Positions 8,734 through 17,815 of a stretch of 54,415 nt of DNA are shown in pieces; within the stretch, counting starts at the first letter, position 1, and each line of letters begins with the position of its first letter. The DNA comes from Ignavibacteria bacterium (GTDB taxonomy: Bacteria; Bacteroidota; Ignavibacteria; Kapaibacteriales; UBA4661). Made by a program: the position numbers and the translations under genes. Location of the stretch: the NCBI GenBank assembly GCA_014654705.1, contig JACVZY010000038.1:1-54415 (forward strand). Direction: 5' to 3'. The notes below the pieces were generated by a model. That model ran no database searches. It was not told where the DNA came from and saw only the letters and a program-made list of their open reading frames with translations.

Positions 8734-9221
8734 GAAGTATTTCGGCAATATTGGCGCTATCTGGTTGTGTAGCGTGTATGCTGTTCGCCGTATCAGCCTG
8801 CCAACAAAGCACCCGCCAAAAAGATAAAGAGATACTTGCTGCCTATCAAAAACAAGAGCAGGCTGCACATCTGACGAACAATGCCTCGTTGCTGTTGGAA
8901 ATGATGAGCGATACCGTGACGCAAGTAAAAGGGGGCGTGGTCAAGAAATTCGTGAAGGCACAAATGCTGGAACGCTTCACGCAGTATTTCGGCATGGTGG
9001 AATTTATCAAATGGGAAGACAGTGCGCCGCCTGTGTACTACCTTTCCGATGATGGCTCAATGGCAAGCGTTATCGTGCAACGCCGCGTGGAACTGCGTGT
9101 GAAAAATGATACCTCAAAAACTATTGAAAAAACAGATTTTGCATGGACGGAGCTATGGAGGAAAGAACACGGGCAGTGGCGAATGCACACAAATATTTCC
9201 ACCGACCGAAAGGGTGAGTAA
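8730..9221 (+). CDS. NTF2-like (DUF4440/SnoaL-type) lipoprotein
   Basis: A 163-residue predicted lipoprotein with a lipobox AVSAC (cysteine 24). The mature region starts with a long helix (DKEILAAYQKQEQAAHLTNN), followed by the LLLEMMSDTVTQVKGG turn and beta strands ending WTELWRKEHGQWRMHTNIST. The last is the usual W...GQWR...H signature of SnoaL/DUF4440 domains. It probably binds a small molecule, but no active site can be identified. It starts inside the stop codon of the SMP-30-like gene, so the two are coupled and may work on the same substrate. Confidence 0.7.
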   Translation: MRSISAILALSGCVACMLFAVSACQQSTRQKDKEILAAYQKQEQAAHLTNNASLLLEMMSDTVTQVKGGVVKKFVKAQMLERFTQYFGMVEFIKWEDSAPPVYYLSDDGSMASVIVQRRVELRVKNDTSKTIEKTDFAWTELWRKEHGQWRMHTNISTDRKGE

Positions 9222-9639
9222 GAAAATTTCCGCTATGTTTATGCTGCTTGCGAATAACCTTGATGACTAATTTTACTTTGGCAAGTTGGTTTTCAGGCGG
9301 CATATCGTCATATGCCAAGATGTCTGCGGCTCTGCGTTTATAGCACTCTTGAATCATTGCTAGAATGACTCCTTCTTCAGTGATTTTCAACGGTAAGATC
9401 ATGACAAAGGATATCGCGAATATCGGCGCAGAAAAGCAGTGGGTGATGGTGTTTATCAGCAATACGCTTTTTGAGAAAAACACTAATGCCATCAAGGAAA
9501 ATGCGCTTTTTAACATTTGGAGCGGGGTTTTGTGGGAAAGATTACCCGACAAAAACGCACCACTTTTCAAGCCTGGACAACCAACCGTGAGCTGTCTGGG
9601 GGCGTACAAACAAAGCTACTCACACCCGCGCCATTGTTC
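9222..9639. other. intergenic stretch with one possible small ORF
   Basis: About 420 bp between two genes that face each other. On the minus strand an open frame covers 9121-9609 and overlaps the previous gene's 3' end. Its part from an ATG at about 9364 is preceded by AAGGAG and would encode a charged peptide beginning MIQECYKRRAADILAYDDMP. Upstream in the same frame is a hydrophobic stretch that could be a membrane helix. I recognise no family and no terminator, so I leave it as a possible small or decayed gene. Confidence 0.35.
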
Positions 9640-10539
9640 CTAAAACTCCTGCACTGGGTCTTCCTTGATTTCCACGCCCAAGATTTCATGCACGTTCAGA
9701 TAGATTGTCCGTGCCATCGCATCAAGTGGAAGGTCGTTGCTGTCCAGTCCGAAGGGTTCTTCAATTTCTCCGGCAATCATCTCAATGCCCATCAGCGCGT
9801 AGGCGGCAAACATAATCGAAGGAATGGTGTAATAACCATATTTGTCCATAAGCAAAAACGGAAGCACACAGACATAAATGGTGATGAAGAGTTTGATATA
9901 AAAACCATATGAAAACGGGATGGGAGTACGCTTTATGCGCTCGCACACGCCGGCAATGTCAATGAATGCGTCGTGATGCGGCTTGACCGAGCGCAAGTGC
10001 GGGTCGGCAATGAGTTTCTGCTTGCGAAGCTGCTCAATACGGGCGAAAAGTTCAGCACCGATGATATTGGGAATGTGCATCGCATTTTGTAAACGCTCAA
10101 GTACCTTGCCCTCTAGCCCTTCAAGCTCCTCAAAGTGGATGTTATCGCGTAAGTGTCCTTTGAGCGAGTGTGCGTAGGCGGAGATATATTTGGCAAAGAA
10201 GGTGCGGTTTTCGATGTCGTCCTTTTCCAAAATACCATGCATAATCATTGCAAAACTGCGGCTGTTATTCACAAGCGAACCCCATGCTTTGCGTCCTTCC
10301 CAAAAGCGGTCGTAGGCAGTGTTTGTGCGAAAGACCAGCAAAAGACTGAGCAGTGTTCCCAAAAGCGATAGCAAGATGGTGTCAATGCGTACCGAAATCG
10401 GAAAAAAGTTTCCGACCACAAACACAAGTATGCCTGTGTAAATACCAAAAAACACAACGCGGCGCAAAAGGATTTTTATTGCCTCGCTCGTGTGAAATTC
10501 CTTGAACGACCGCAATACATGAAGCATATTTTCCCACAT
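9640..10539 (-). CDS. bestrophin-like (UPF0187/RFP-TM) anion channel
   Basis: A membrane protein of about 299 residues in the bestrophin/UPF0187 family, pentameric anion-selective (in some cases cation) channels of the inner membrane. Hydrophobic segments lie at about 23-42 and 47-66 and again near 200-240. The hallmark is the segment LVFRTNTAYDRFWEGRKAWG after the second helix, matching the family's conserved R-x-N-x-A/S-Y-x-R-W/F-x-E-G/A-R pattern. I chose the ATG at 10537-10539 because the longer upstream frame runs into the end of argS. The gap to argS is then 28 bp, consistent with a two-gene transcript. Its physiological ion is not evident. Confidence 0.85.
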   Translation of the reverse strand: MWENMLHVLRSFKEFHTSEAIKILLRRVVFFGIYTGILVFVVGNFFPISVRIDTILLSLLGTLLSLLLVFRTNTAYDRFWEGRKAWGSLVNNSRSFAMIMHGILEKDDIENRTFFAKYISAYAHSLKGHLRDNIHFEELEGLEGKVLERLQNAMHIPNIIGAELFARIEQLRKQKLIADPHLRSVKPHHDAFIDIAGVCERIKRTPIPFSYGFYIKLFITIYVCVLPFLLMDKYGYYTIPSIMFAAYALMGIEMIAGEIEEPFGLDSNDLPLDAMARTIYLNVHEILGVEIKEDPVQEF

Positions 10540-10567
10540 ACTTTTTCCCTGATAGAAATGACACAAA

Positions 10568-12235
10568 CTACATTTTTTCGGGTGCCTTGATTCCAAGCAC
10601 CGCCAGCCCATTGTTCAGAACAGTTTTTGTCGCTCTCAAAAGCGCAAACCGTGCTTGCATGAGGCTCTCTTCCTCACCTAATATACGACAATCATGGTAA
10701 AATTTATGAAATGCTGCAGCCACTTCGCGTAAATATTCTGCGATTACTTGCGGCTCCAGTGTATCTGCTGCCCGCAGAATAACTTCAGGAAAACGCAGAA
10801 CAAACTTGATAAGTTCAATTTCTGACGGGTGCAGAAGTAAAGTCGTGTCGGCTGTTGTGGCAATTTGTACACCGCGCTCTTCTGCCGTGCGCATTATAGA
10901 TGCAATGCGGGCATGAGCATACTGAAGATAAAATACCGGGTTTTTCTCGGACTGTTCCTCTGCCAAATTCAGGTCAAATTCCAAATGCGTCGAAACACCA
11001 CGCATGAGAAAGAAAAAGCGTGTTACGTCTTCGCCAAATTCTTCCAAGAGGTCGTCCAGCGTGTAACTGCGCCCTGTTCGCTTGGACATTTTCACCTGTT
11101 CGCCATCTTTCATCAGCGTTACAAATTGGTGAATCACCACGCGTACTTTTGATTTTTCTTCGCCCAGCGCCTCCACAGCCGCCATCACATCAGGAATCGT
11201 TGCAATATGGTCAGCGCCAAAAATATCAACCACGAGGTCGAATTTACGACGCGCCAGTTTGTCGTGATGATACGCAATATCCGGTAACCGATAGGTCGGC
11301 TCACCGGATGATTTGATAATCACGCGGTCATCCGTCATGCCCATCTGTGAGAGTGCAAGCCATGTTGCACCATCTTTTTCATAGACGAATCCTTTTTCGC
11401 GCAGGCGGTCAATCGTGTCCTTCACTTTGCCGTCGGTGTAGAGCGAATCCTCGTTGAAATATACGTCGTGGTGAATGTTCATACGGTTCATGGTGGCACG
11501 AATCGTGGCGAAGCACCATTCTTCGGCTGCTTTGCGACAGATAGTCAAATTATCATCATTTGCTTCCACGAGCGCCTTGCCGTGCTCGGAGGCAAGTGTT
11601 TGTGCGATTTCTTTGATGTACTCACCGTGATACAAACCTTTATCGTCCTGCGAAAAATCTACCGTACTATCGAATATCTGCAAATAGCGCGTGTGCACTG
11701 ACCGCGCGAGGTTATTCATCTGATTGCCGGCGTTGTTGAAATAGTATTCGCGTGTAACATCGTAACCGTTCCATGTGAGGATATTCGCCAGCGTGTCGCC
11801 AATGGCAGCATTACGACCGTGCCCGACGTGAAGCAGTCCTGTGGGGTTCGCGCTCACATACTCAACATTTGCCTTGATACCGCGCCCGCGCTCATTGCGC
11901 CCAATATTCTCGCCCTCAAGCAATAAATCTTGCAAACGCATTCCATAAAAACTCGGCGCAAACGTGAAATTGATAAATCCTGCTCCGGCGATGGAAATAT
12001 CGGTTATCACGGTGTTGTTGGTGCTGCTTTTGAGAATTTCAACAAGGTTGACGGCAAGTTCGCGCGGATTTTTTTTGAGTGCTTTCGAGAGTGTCATAGC
12101 GACATTCGTTGAAAGGTCACCGTGTTCCACATTGCGCGGTACTTCGAGCGTGATTTCCGTAGGTGCATCAATGCCGTACGTAAGAGAAAGTGTTTTCAGA
12201 GCGTCGTGTAAAATAGGCGTAAGATATGATTTCAT
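10568..12235 (-). CDS. argS: arginyl-tRNA synthetase
   Basis: Class I arginyl-tRNA synthetase, charging tRNA-Arg with arginine in the cytosol. The chosen start gives 555 residues, a normal length. The N-terminal Arg-tRNA-synthetase domain (about 1-85) contains VEHGDLSTNVAM. The catalytic domain has the HIGH-type motif HVGH at 136-139 within ANPTGLLHVGHGR, the GADHI segment near 340, and the KMSKS-type loop as KMSKR (382-386). A DALR anticodon-binding domain follows (YLQYAHARIASIMR ... VLGIKAPEKM). An in-frame extension upstream of 12235 is poorly conserved and low in quality, so the ATG at MKSYLTP is preferred. The bestrophin gene follows on the same strand. Confidence 0.97.
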   Translation of the reverse strand: MKSYLTPILHDALKTLSLTYGIDAPTEITLEVPRNVEHGDLSTNVAMTLSKALKKNPRELAVNLVEILKSSTNNTVITDISIAGAGFINFTFAPSFYGMRLQDLLLEGENIGRNERGRGIKANVEYVSANPTGLLHVGHGRNAAIGDTLANILTWNGYDVTREYYFNNAGNQMNNLARSVHTRYLQIFDSTVDFSQDDKGLYHGEYIKEIAQTLASEHGKALVEANDDNLTICRKAAEEWCFATIRATMNRMNIHHDVYFNEDSLYTDGKVKDTIDRLREKGFVYEKDGATWLALSQMGMTDDRVIIKSSGEPTYRLPDIAYHHDKLARRKFDLVVDIFGADHIATIPDVMAAVEALGEEKSKVRVVIHQFVTLMKDGEQVKMSKRTGRSYTLDDLLEEFGEDVTRFFFLMRGVSTHLEFDLNLAEEQSEKNPVFYLQYAHARIASIMRTAEERGVQIATTADTTLLLHPSEIELIKFVLRFPEVILRAADTLEPQVIAEYLREVAAAFHKFYHDCRILGEEESLMQARFALLRATKTVLNNGLAVLGIKAPEKM

Positions 12236-12312
12236 AGTACTTAGAGCGTGTAAAATGTCGGTGAGAATAGAAAAGAAAATTTGTAATGATGCGAAAAAAA
12301 CGTACAAAAAAA

Positions 12313-12345
12313 GCGTATAGCCCGCTAGGGAAGCAGGCTATACGC
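12313..12345 (-). terminator. Rho-independent terminator for the TPR/thioredoxin-fold gene
   Basis: GCGTATAGCCCGC (12313-12325) pairs with GCAGGCTATACGC (12333-12345), a 13-bp stem with one mismatch and a 7-nt loop. On the minus strand the stem is followed by a run of T residues (complement of 12306-12312). It sits about 14 bp after the stop at 12359 and before argS. Confidence 0.85.
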
Positions 12346-12358
12346 AAAAGAAAACTAC

Positions 12359-14332
12359 TTATTGATTCAAATAAAAGCGTTCACTGCCGAGCAGAAGCAT
12401 CGTTTCTTCGATTTCTTGGGTCAGTTTTAATCCATCGGTGAAGCCGCTTCCTTTGAATTGAATCCGCCCGTTTTTGTCGAGATAAAAGCGCATTGGTAAG
12501 CCCGTTACGCCATATTTCTGCGCCATGACGTTATTGTCATCCACTAAAATCTGAAAATAGAGCGCAGAATTCCTCGCCATATAGTCCTTAACGAGAGTAA
12601 ACTGGTCTTTACCTTTATCTTCCCACGCATCGATGACAACGATATTAAAATCTCCCGCTTTGGCGTATTTGTTATACAGTACATTCACGAAAGGCATAGC
12701 TTTCAGGCAAGGCTCAGCCCATGACGACCAAAACATAATCATCGTTGGCTTACCTTTGAAGGAAGATAGTGTCATTGGTGTTCGGTCAGTGGTGAAAACC
12801 GTACCGTCAATCAATTCACGGTCGAGACGCTGCTTAATTTGTTTGTATGCTTGCAGTGCAGAAGCGGAGTCTTTCAAACGCTGGAGTTCTGAGACGTAGA
12901 GAATCGAATCAACTCTTTTCCCACGTACCGAATCCATTGCTGTTTTGTGCCATTGTAGCAGTACATTGTCGCCGCCAGTCGTGATAATGCCTTGTGCAGC
13001 AATCGCCAGCGACTCGGCAAAGCGTTTTTTCTCAAACAAAATACCGGCTGCTTGCGAAAAAGCAGGTGCAGGAAGTTCGCCCTTCGTGGTTTCTAATGCG
13101 CTTGTGAAGGTGGAAAGCGCATCATCAGGGCGTTTTAATTCCACATAGATTGCACTCAGCGTGTTATAGACATCGCCAAGCGTGGCTGTGGTATTCAAAT
13201 TCCATTCAATTTCGGCAATATGTGAAGGACGCTGATAGAGAGGCTGGCGCTTTGCGAGTTCAAGTGCTTTCTGTGCATAGCGCAAGCCGCGTTCCTGGCT
13301 CGTGTCAGTACGGCACCAGTATTTTGCAAGTTCATTGTATGCTAAGGGCGAAACATTTGGAAGCGTGTCCAGCCACTTCGCGGCATCGGCGAGGCGTCGT
13401 ACTTGTGCAAACGTAGCGACAGCAGCACCTTGCATCATTGGAGCCATCGGTGATTCTTGGAATTTCGATGCAAATTCCACCGCACGCACCAAAAACCAAT
13501 CCGGCACGACTTGAACTTGAAGTATCTGCATTGCGTTGTCTTCTGCAATTTTGCTTTTAGGGAAACGCTTGATATATGCGTCTTCCAGTGCTTTTGCTTG
13601 ATTTGCCATACCAAGAGCGTTCAAGCCACGAATCACGGCGCGGGTGTCGTTTTCGCGCGTGGTGTCGAAAGGCTGGGAAACGTAGCTTTGCAAACTGCGA
13701 CGATACGTCTCCTCCGGTATGTCCTTCACATCATATGCCAATGCTACCTCAGCGACCTTTGCCGAAAGATTATTCGGGTAAAAGCGTAGTTCCTCCCGCA
13801 TAAGCTGGAGTGCTTTTGGAAAATCCGACAAGCGACTGCACTCGGTTGGTAAACTTCCTAAAAAAGTGATTGCGTTTCTGAGCAACGAACCTTGCACAGG
13901 TTTTGAGCCATCGCCGGTAATGCGTGTGTCCCAGTAGTTGCCATTATTGTCGTCGTATCGTGTGCCGTTGAACAATTTCATCATCCAAAATACATCGGTT
14001 TGTTTTACAGCTACCTCGCCACCAAAACTCCCATCCACGCGACGGGTGAGTTTGACGTAGTCTGCCACAGGCTCACCGGAAATTTCTCTAAAACGATAGA
14101 CAAGAAGGTAGATATTCTCAGCATTACGCCAAGCGGAATCCGGTTTATACGTGAACGACGCACGCTCGCCAAGACGCGGCATTGCAGGACTGATGCTGAG
14201 TTCGCCACCCAGTGCTGTCAGCGAAAAAAGCATCGGCAAGAGCATCACAAGCCATACAAGAAAAAACAGTCGTGCAGAGCGTGACGAAAGAGAAGTCTGA
14301 TTTTGTGCGGTGTTTACGCCACAGATGTTCAT
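12359..14332 (-). CDS. TPR protein with C-terminal thioredoxin-like (TlpA/redoxin-type) domain
   Basis: A 657-residue exported protein. The N-terminus has a hydrophobic signal or anchor (about 23-43). A beta-rich region (45-130) follows, then helical TPR-like repeats (about 160-500). A thioredoxin-fold domain spans 515-650: FKGKPTMIMFWSSWAEPC, VIDAWEDKGKDQF, ILVDDNN and the cis-proline loop GVTGLP (P613). TlpA-type proteins normally carry WCxPC and reduce periplasmic disulfides. Here the first cysteine is replaced: W538-A-E-P-C542. Classical dithiol exchange is therefore unlikely, though a monothiol activity or pure binding role remains possible. A terminator follows the gene. The start ATG at 14330-14332 is supported by the signal sequence only. 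Confidence 0.8.
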   Translation of the reverse strand: MNICGVNTAQNQTSLSSRSARLFFLVWLVMLLPMLFSLTALGGELSISPAMPRLGERASFTYKPDSAWRNAENIYLLVYRFREISGEPVADYVKLTRRVDGSFGGEVAVKQTDVFWMMKLFNGTRYDDNNGNYWDTRITGDGSKPVQGSLLRNAITFLGSLPTECSRLSDFPKALQLMREELRFYPNNLSAKVAEVALAYDVKDIPEETYRRSLQSYVSQPFDTTRENDTRAVIRGLNALGMANQAKALEDAYIKRFPKSKIAEDNAMQILQVQVVPDWFLVRAVEFASKFQESPMAPMMQGAAVATFAQVRRLADAAKWLDTLPNVSPLAYNELAKYWCRTDTSQERGLRYAQKALELAKRQPLYQRPSHIAEIEWNLNTTATLGDVYNTLSAIYVELKRPDDALSTFTSALETTKGELPAPAFSQAAGILFEKKRFAESLAIAAQGIITTGGDNVLLQWHKTAMDSVRGKRVDSILYVSELQRLKDSASALQAYKQIKQRLDRELIDGTVFTTDRTPMTLSSFKGKPTMIMFWSSWAEPCLKAMPFVNVLYNKYAKAGDFNIVVIDAWEDKGKDQFTLVKDYMARNSALYFQILVDDNNVMAQKYGVTGLPMRFYLDKNGRIQFKGSGFTDGLKLTQEIEETMLLLGSERFYLNQ

Positions 14333-14481
14333 AGTACAACTGCCAGATAGTGAAACGAATGGATTAGAGAAAGTACAAAGGTACGGATTTTTCAGAATAT
14401 TTCCCGAAGGAACGAAAAAGTTGTAAATTTGGAAGCGTTAAAGCCTTGTATCATCACCACAAAAACAAACAACGAGCGTGT

Positions 14482-15999
14482 ATGCGTTGGCGAACCTCTC
14501 TTTTCACCAAACATCTGACGAGTTTTGGGCTTGTCCTCATGCTTATCGCCGTGCTGGCGGCTGTTGCCTACCGAAGTTTTTCACAGTTTAGTGCGTTGAC
14601 AGATGAGATTGTAAGTGGTCCGATAGCAACAAAAAATCACGCCCTCCTCGCCGAGTCCGAACTCCGCCGCGCCACAGCTCTGGAGCAACGCTTCCTTATC
14701 CATTTAGACACCAAAGACGTACAAATGTTTAAGGCGGCTATTGATACAGCAAAATCTCACGTCTGGATCATTTTAACATCAGACAGCCTCAGTTTAGACA
14801 CAAACACCATACGGATTAAACGCAAAGCAGCAGAACTTGAACGCAGTATAGACCAGTATTTTCAGGGGTTTAGTGATATCGTGTGGGAAATATCTCTTCG
14901 GACTCAAAAGCACGAGATGAGTTTCGTTGACATTGTGCAAACAGACACCACTATTCAGCAAACGTTCAAGAGCTATTCTGCTAAAGCCGAGCGTTGCGGG
15001 GTCTTAGCCAAGGAAATTTGCGAAATTTCCGACCGCAAACTTTCTGCTGTTTCCCTCCAAATGCACCATACACGAGATCACGCAATCAAGATATTTTTGC
15101 TCATTACTGCATTCACGCTGCTTGCGGGGCTGCTGATTTCATTCTTGTTTTCGCGGATGCTCACGCGCACAATCTTACTTCTGCACGACGCAGCAGGTCA
15201 GGTTGCCGGAGGACTGCGGACGGTGCGCCTTGATATTCGTACCGGAGACGAGTTGGAGGATTTAGCAGCGTCCTTCAATACGATGGTAGAGAATCTCGAT
15301 GTGATGTTCAAAGAAATTGAAGTAATGTTTGTAGAGTTGGAGGACAAAAGTCTTGAACTCGCAACAGCCGGCGAGCAAAATAAAGCCCTCCTCCTAAACG
15401 TTCTTCCGGCAAGCATTGCAGAACGCCTCAAATCAGGCGAGACACTGATAGCTGATGAACACCGCGCAGCGACTATTCTCTTTGCCGATATTATCGGCTT
15501 CACTGAGCTTGCCGCCGTTCACTCCGCCGTCGAAATTGTGCAAATGCTCAATATGCTTTTTTCCATATTTGATATGCTGTCGGAAGATTGTGGTGTGGAA
15601 AAAATCAAGACCATCGGCGACAATTACATGGCTGCGTGCGGTATTCCCACTGCCCGGGAGAACCACATAGAAGCTGTTGCTGATATGGCGCTGGCGATGA
15701 TACCGGAAATCAAAGGTTTTGCAGCGCTCTCCGGTGTGCCTCTCGAACTTCGTATTGGCGTTCACACCGGAAACGTCGTGGCGGGAGTTATCGGGCAGAA
15801 AAAATTTATTTACGACCTCTGGGGCGATACCGTAAACACAGCCAGTCGCATGGAATCAAGCGGAGAAGCGGGTCGTATTCACGTGAGCGAAGAAGTCTAT
15901 CTGGCGCTCCGCCACTCCCACACATTCGAGGAGCGTGGCGAAATGGAAATTAAAGGTAAAGGGCTCATGCGTACCTATTTTCTGACGGGCAAACGATGA
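14482..15999 (+). CDS. membrane adenylate cyclase (class III) with HAMP domain
   Basis: Predicted to convert ATP to cAMP at the inner membrane. Layout: transmembrane helix about 12-31, extracytoplasmic four-helix-type sensor (32-200), second helix about 202-224, HAMP (225-278), a coiled linker ending LLLNVLPASIAERLKSGE, and a class III catalytic domain (328-503). All key residues are visible: metal aspartates D336 (ILFADIIGFT) and D380 (TIGDNYM), adenine-selecting K376 and D445 (YDLWG), and N452 and R456 (DTVNTASRME) for the transition state. The K/D pair argues for adenylate rather than guanylate cyclase. I chose the ATG at 14482; a TTG at 14446 would add 12 poorly supported residues. Its stop overlaps the next start by four bases. 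Confidence 0.9.
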   Translation: MRWRTSLFTKHLTSFGLVLMLIAVLAAVAYRSFSQFSALTDEIVSGPIATKNHALLAESELRRATALEQRFLIHLDTKDVQMFKAAIDTAKSHVWIILTSDSLSLDTNTIRIKRKAAELERSIDQYFQGFSDIVWEISLRTQKHEMSFVDIVQTDTTIQQTFKSYSAKAERCGVLAKEICEISDRKLSAVSLQMHHTRDHAIKIFLLITAFTLLAGLLISFLFSRMLTRTILLLHDAAGQVAGGLRTVRLDIRTGDELEDLAASFNTMVENLDVMFKEIEVMFVELEDKSLELATAGEQNKALLLNVLPASIAERLKSGETLIADEHRAATILFADIIGFTELAAVHSAVEIVQMLNMLFSIFDMLSEDCGVEKIKTIGDNYMAACGIPTARENHIEAVADMALAMIPEIKGFAALSGVPLELRIGVHTGNVVAGVIGQKKFIYDLWGDTVNTASRMESSGEAGRIHVSEEVYLALRHSHTFEERGEMEIKGKGLMRTYFLTGKR

Positions 16000-16616
16000 A
16001 TATTGCTCACTACCCGATAAGCCTCATTCTCCTTGCCTCCGGCGCATCCAGCCGTATGAAAGCAAGTCTTGGCAAAGACAAAATGCAGTTGACACTCCCC
16101 GATGACGAGAGAACACTGCTCCAAACGACGCTTGAAATCTATCGTTCTTGCCCTTTTGCAGAAATTCTCGTTATTGTGCGCCAGTATGGACGTGAAGAGC
16201 CGACAGGCAAAACTCGATTTATTGTGAATGATAAAGCAGAACAGGGTATGGCTTCGTCGTTGGCGCTGGGTGTGAAGAGCGCCTCGCCGAATGTAAGCGG
16301 ATATTTGATTGCACTTGCTGATATGCCACTTGTCCAAATAGCAAGCATAGAAGCGCTCTGCAACGAATTTCTTTTGTGCAGGAGTAATGAAGCAATTTGC
16401 GTTCCCACTTTTCGTGGACAACGCGGTAATCCGGTGCTTTTTGGCAGCGCCTACAAAAACGAGTTACTGAGCCTTTTCGGTGATGTCGGCGCAAAGTCAT
16501 TGCTGCGGCAGTATGCAGAACGGGTGTGCGAGGTAGAGACCGATGATGAAGGAATTTTGCTTGATATTGATACGGCGCAAGATTGGCAGCATTTTTTGCA
16601 AAAAAAAGCCGCCTGA
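15996..16616 (+). CDS. MocA/MobA-like nucleotidyltransferase
   Basis: A 206-residue NTP-transferase of the MobA-like family, closest in pattern to molybdenum-cofactor cytidylyltransferase (MocA), which transfers CMP to molybdopterin. Visible motifs: LILLASGASSRM (nucleotide-binding loop, residues about 8-19), EQGMASSLALG, ALADMPLV (metal-binding DMP), RGQRGNPVLF, GDVGAKSLL and DIDTAQDW at the end. The lysine after the first loop is displaced (SSRMKASLGKDKMQ), so the exact substrate is uncertain. It begins in the ATGA that ends the adenylate cyclase gene, an unusual coupling. A shared terminator follows. An orphan molybdate permease lies 12.5 kb downstream. Confidence 0.8.
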   Translation: MNIAHYPISLILLASGASSRMKASLGKDKMQLTLPDDERTLLQTTLEIYRSCPFAEILVIVRQYGREEPTGKTRFIVNDKAEQGMASSLALGVKSASPNVSGYLIALADMPLVQIASIEALCNEFLLCRSNEAICVPTFRGQRGNPVLFGSAYKNELLSLFGDVGAKSLLRQYAERVCEVETDDEGILLDIDTAQDWQHFLQKKAA

Positions 16617-16643
16617 CAGCATAAAAAAATAGTCGGCGGCTTT
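16606..16643. terminator. bidirectional terminator between convergent genes
   Basis: AAGCCGCC-T-GAC (16606-16617) pairs with GTCGGCGGCTT (16632-16642) around a 14-nt loop rich in A. An A-run precedes it (16600-16607) and a T-run follows it (to 16646). It can stop transcripts of the MocA-like gene (+), whose TGA lies inside the stem, and of the DUF4249 gene (-), which ends at 16665. Confidence 0.85.
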
Positions 16644-16664
16644 TTTCGAGGATAGATGAAATTC

Positions 16665-17774
16665 TTACCACTGAATTTGAATTGGTCGTTCTATGCCGGA
16701 GGTTCCTGCAAAGATACCAATTCCATCACCTGAAACATTCCAGACAGGATTTGTACCACCAGCAGAAAATGGCGTTGTTCCAGCACCAAAGCGTGCTGAC
16801 GACGAGCTGTTCAACCAATCAAAGTAGGATGTTTCAGTTATTACCAATGCGTAGTACCACTTTGCACGGCGGAACTGTTCCCGTATTTCTTCAAGTGAGC
16901 CTCGATATGTTACGACAATCTGACCACCGATAAAGTTAGTATTAAATTCGAGCCTTCGTTCAACAGCTACACGCATAGTAGCTGTTCGCTCGCTCACTCC
17001 TTGCGGTACAATAATAGACGATTGAGCATTATTTCCGCCACTAGATCTGCCGATTGCAGTGACGAAAGTATCTATTCTCCCTGTCGTTCGATTTGTAACA
17101 GTGTCACGAGCATACATTATGAGATCATGTGCCAGACCTGGGCGTAAGCGAATAGGTGCTTCCAGATTGATGAGAATACGCGGAGTATTGGCAGTGAGAG
17201 GAATAAATTCGCCATTCGGTCCTCTCGTCCCGCCAAATTGGAACGAAACCGTATCAATCGTTACCTTCGTCTTATACTCTCCTAGAAACGATGATTCTAC
17301 AGTCGGTATAGTAGCTGTTGCCTGAGCAGTCTTGCCTTGCCAGCGCACTGTAATTTGATATGTTTTTCCTGCCTGTACGCGCAGTCCGGGAACGGAATAA
17401 ATCGGAAGAAACTTTGCCGGAGGTGGAGTGCCATTCCCTACGACTGGAGCGCCATAATAACTTTGACGTAGCGTATCGAAGCGAACTTCCGGCGTATAGA
17501 TTTGGTTATCAACCTTGATACGAACTTCCGCATCTTGCAAATACGCTTTTTCTGGTGTGGTTTCCTCCAACGGCGGCTGTGTGCGTGTAATGAAAATATT
17601 GTCAATTGGCTTTCCTGCTTCCAGCAGACCTTCAATAACAATCCGTTCCTCGTGTGGCAATGTGATATTGGTAACAACCTGCTCGCAACTTGTAATTACT
17701 GTACCAGCAGCTAATAACAAAGCTAGGGCAGCGGAACATAAATATCGTGATGTGATTTTGAGAGAATAATACAT
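16665..17774 (-). CDS. DUF4249 lipoprotein, partner of TonB receptor
   Basis: A 370-residue predicted lipoprotein (signal ending VITSC, cysteine 30) of the DUF4249 family. Family features are the opening helix-strand EQVVTNITLPHEERIVIEGLL, the TRTQPPLE segment and the RVKAGKTYQITVRW-like segment (here LRVQAGKTYQITVRWQGK). DUF4249 proteins are nearly always encoded next to TonB-dependent receptors in Bacteroidota and are thought to be outer-membrane accessory proteins, analogous to SusD-type partners, but their ligands are unknown. Here it follows the receptor gene by 41 bp on the same strand, consistent with one transcript. The ATG at 17772-17774 is chosen because it starts directly at the lipoprotein signal. 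Confidence 0.85.
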   Translation of the reverse strand: MYYSLKITSRYLCSAALALLLAAGTVITSCEQVVTNITLPHEERIVIEGLLEAGKPIDNIFITRTQPPLEETTPEKAYLQDAEVRIKVDNQIYTPEVRFDTLRQSYYGAPVVGNGTPPPAKFLPIYSVPGLRVQAGKTYQITVRWQGKTAQATATIPTVESSFLGEYKTKVTIDTVSFQFGGTRGPNGEFIPLTANTPRILINLEAPIRLRPGLAHDLIMYARDTVTNRTTGRIDTFVTAIGRSSGGNNAQSSIIVPQGVSERTATMRVAVERRLEFNTNFIGGQIVVTYRGSLEEIREQFRRAKWYYALVITETSYFDWLNSSSSARFGAGTTPFSAGGTNPVWNVSGDGIGIFAGTSGIERPIQIQW

Positions 17775-17815
17775 GATAGTATCAGAGAAAAGTGGTTGAA
17801 ATTCGGTACGGGAAG

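Noticed and set aside
11020-11701. Plus-strand open frames inside argS
   Set aside because: argS on the other strand is unmistakable; these are antisense shadows.
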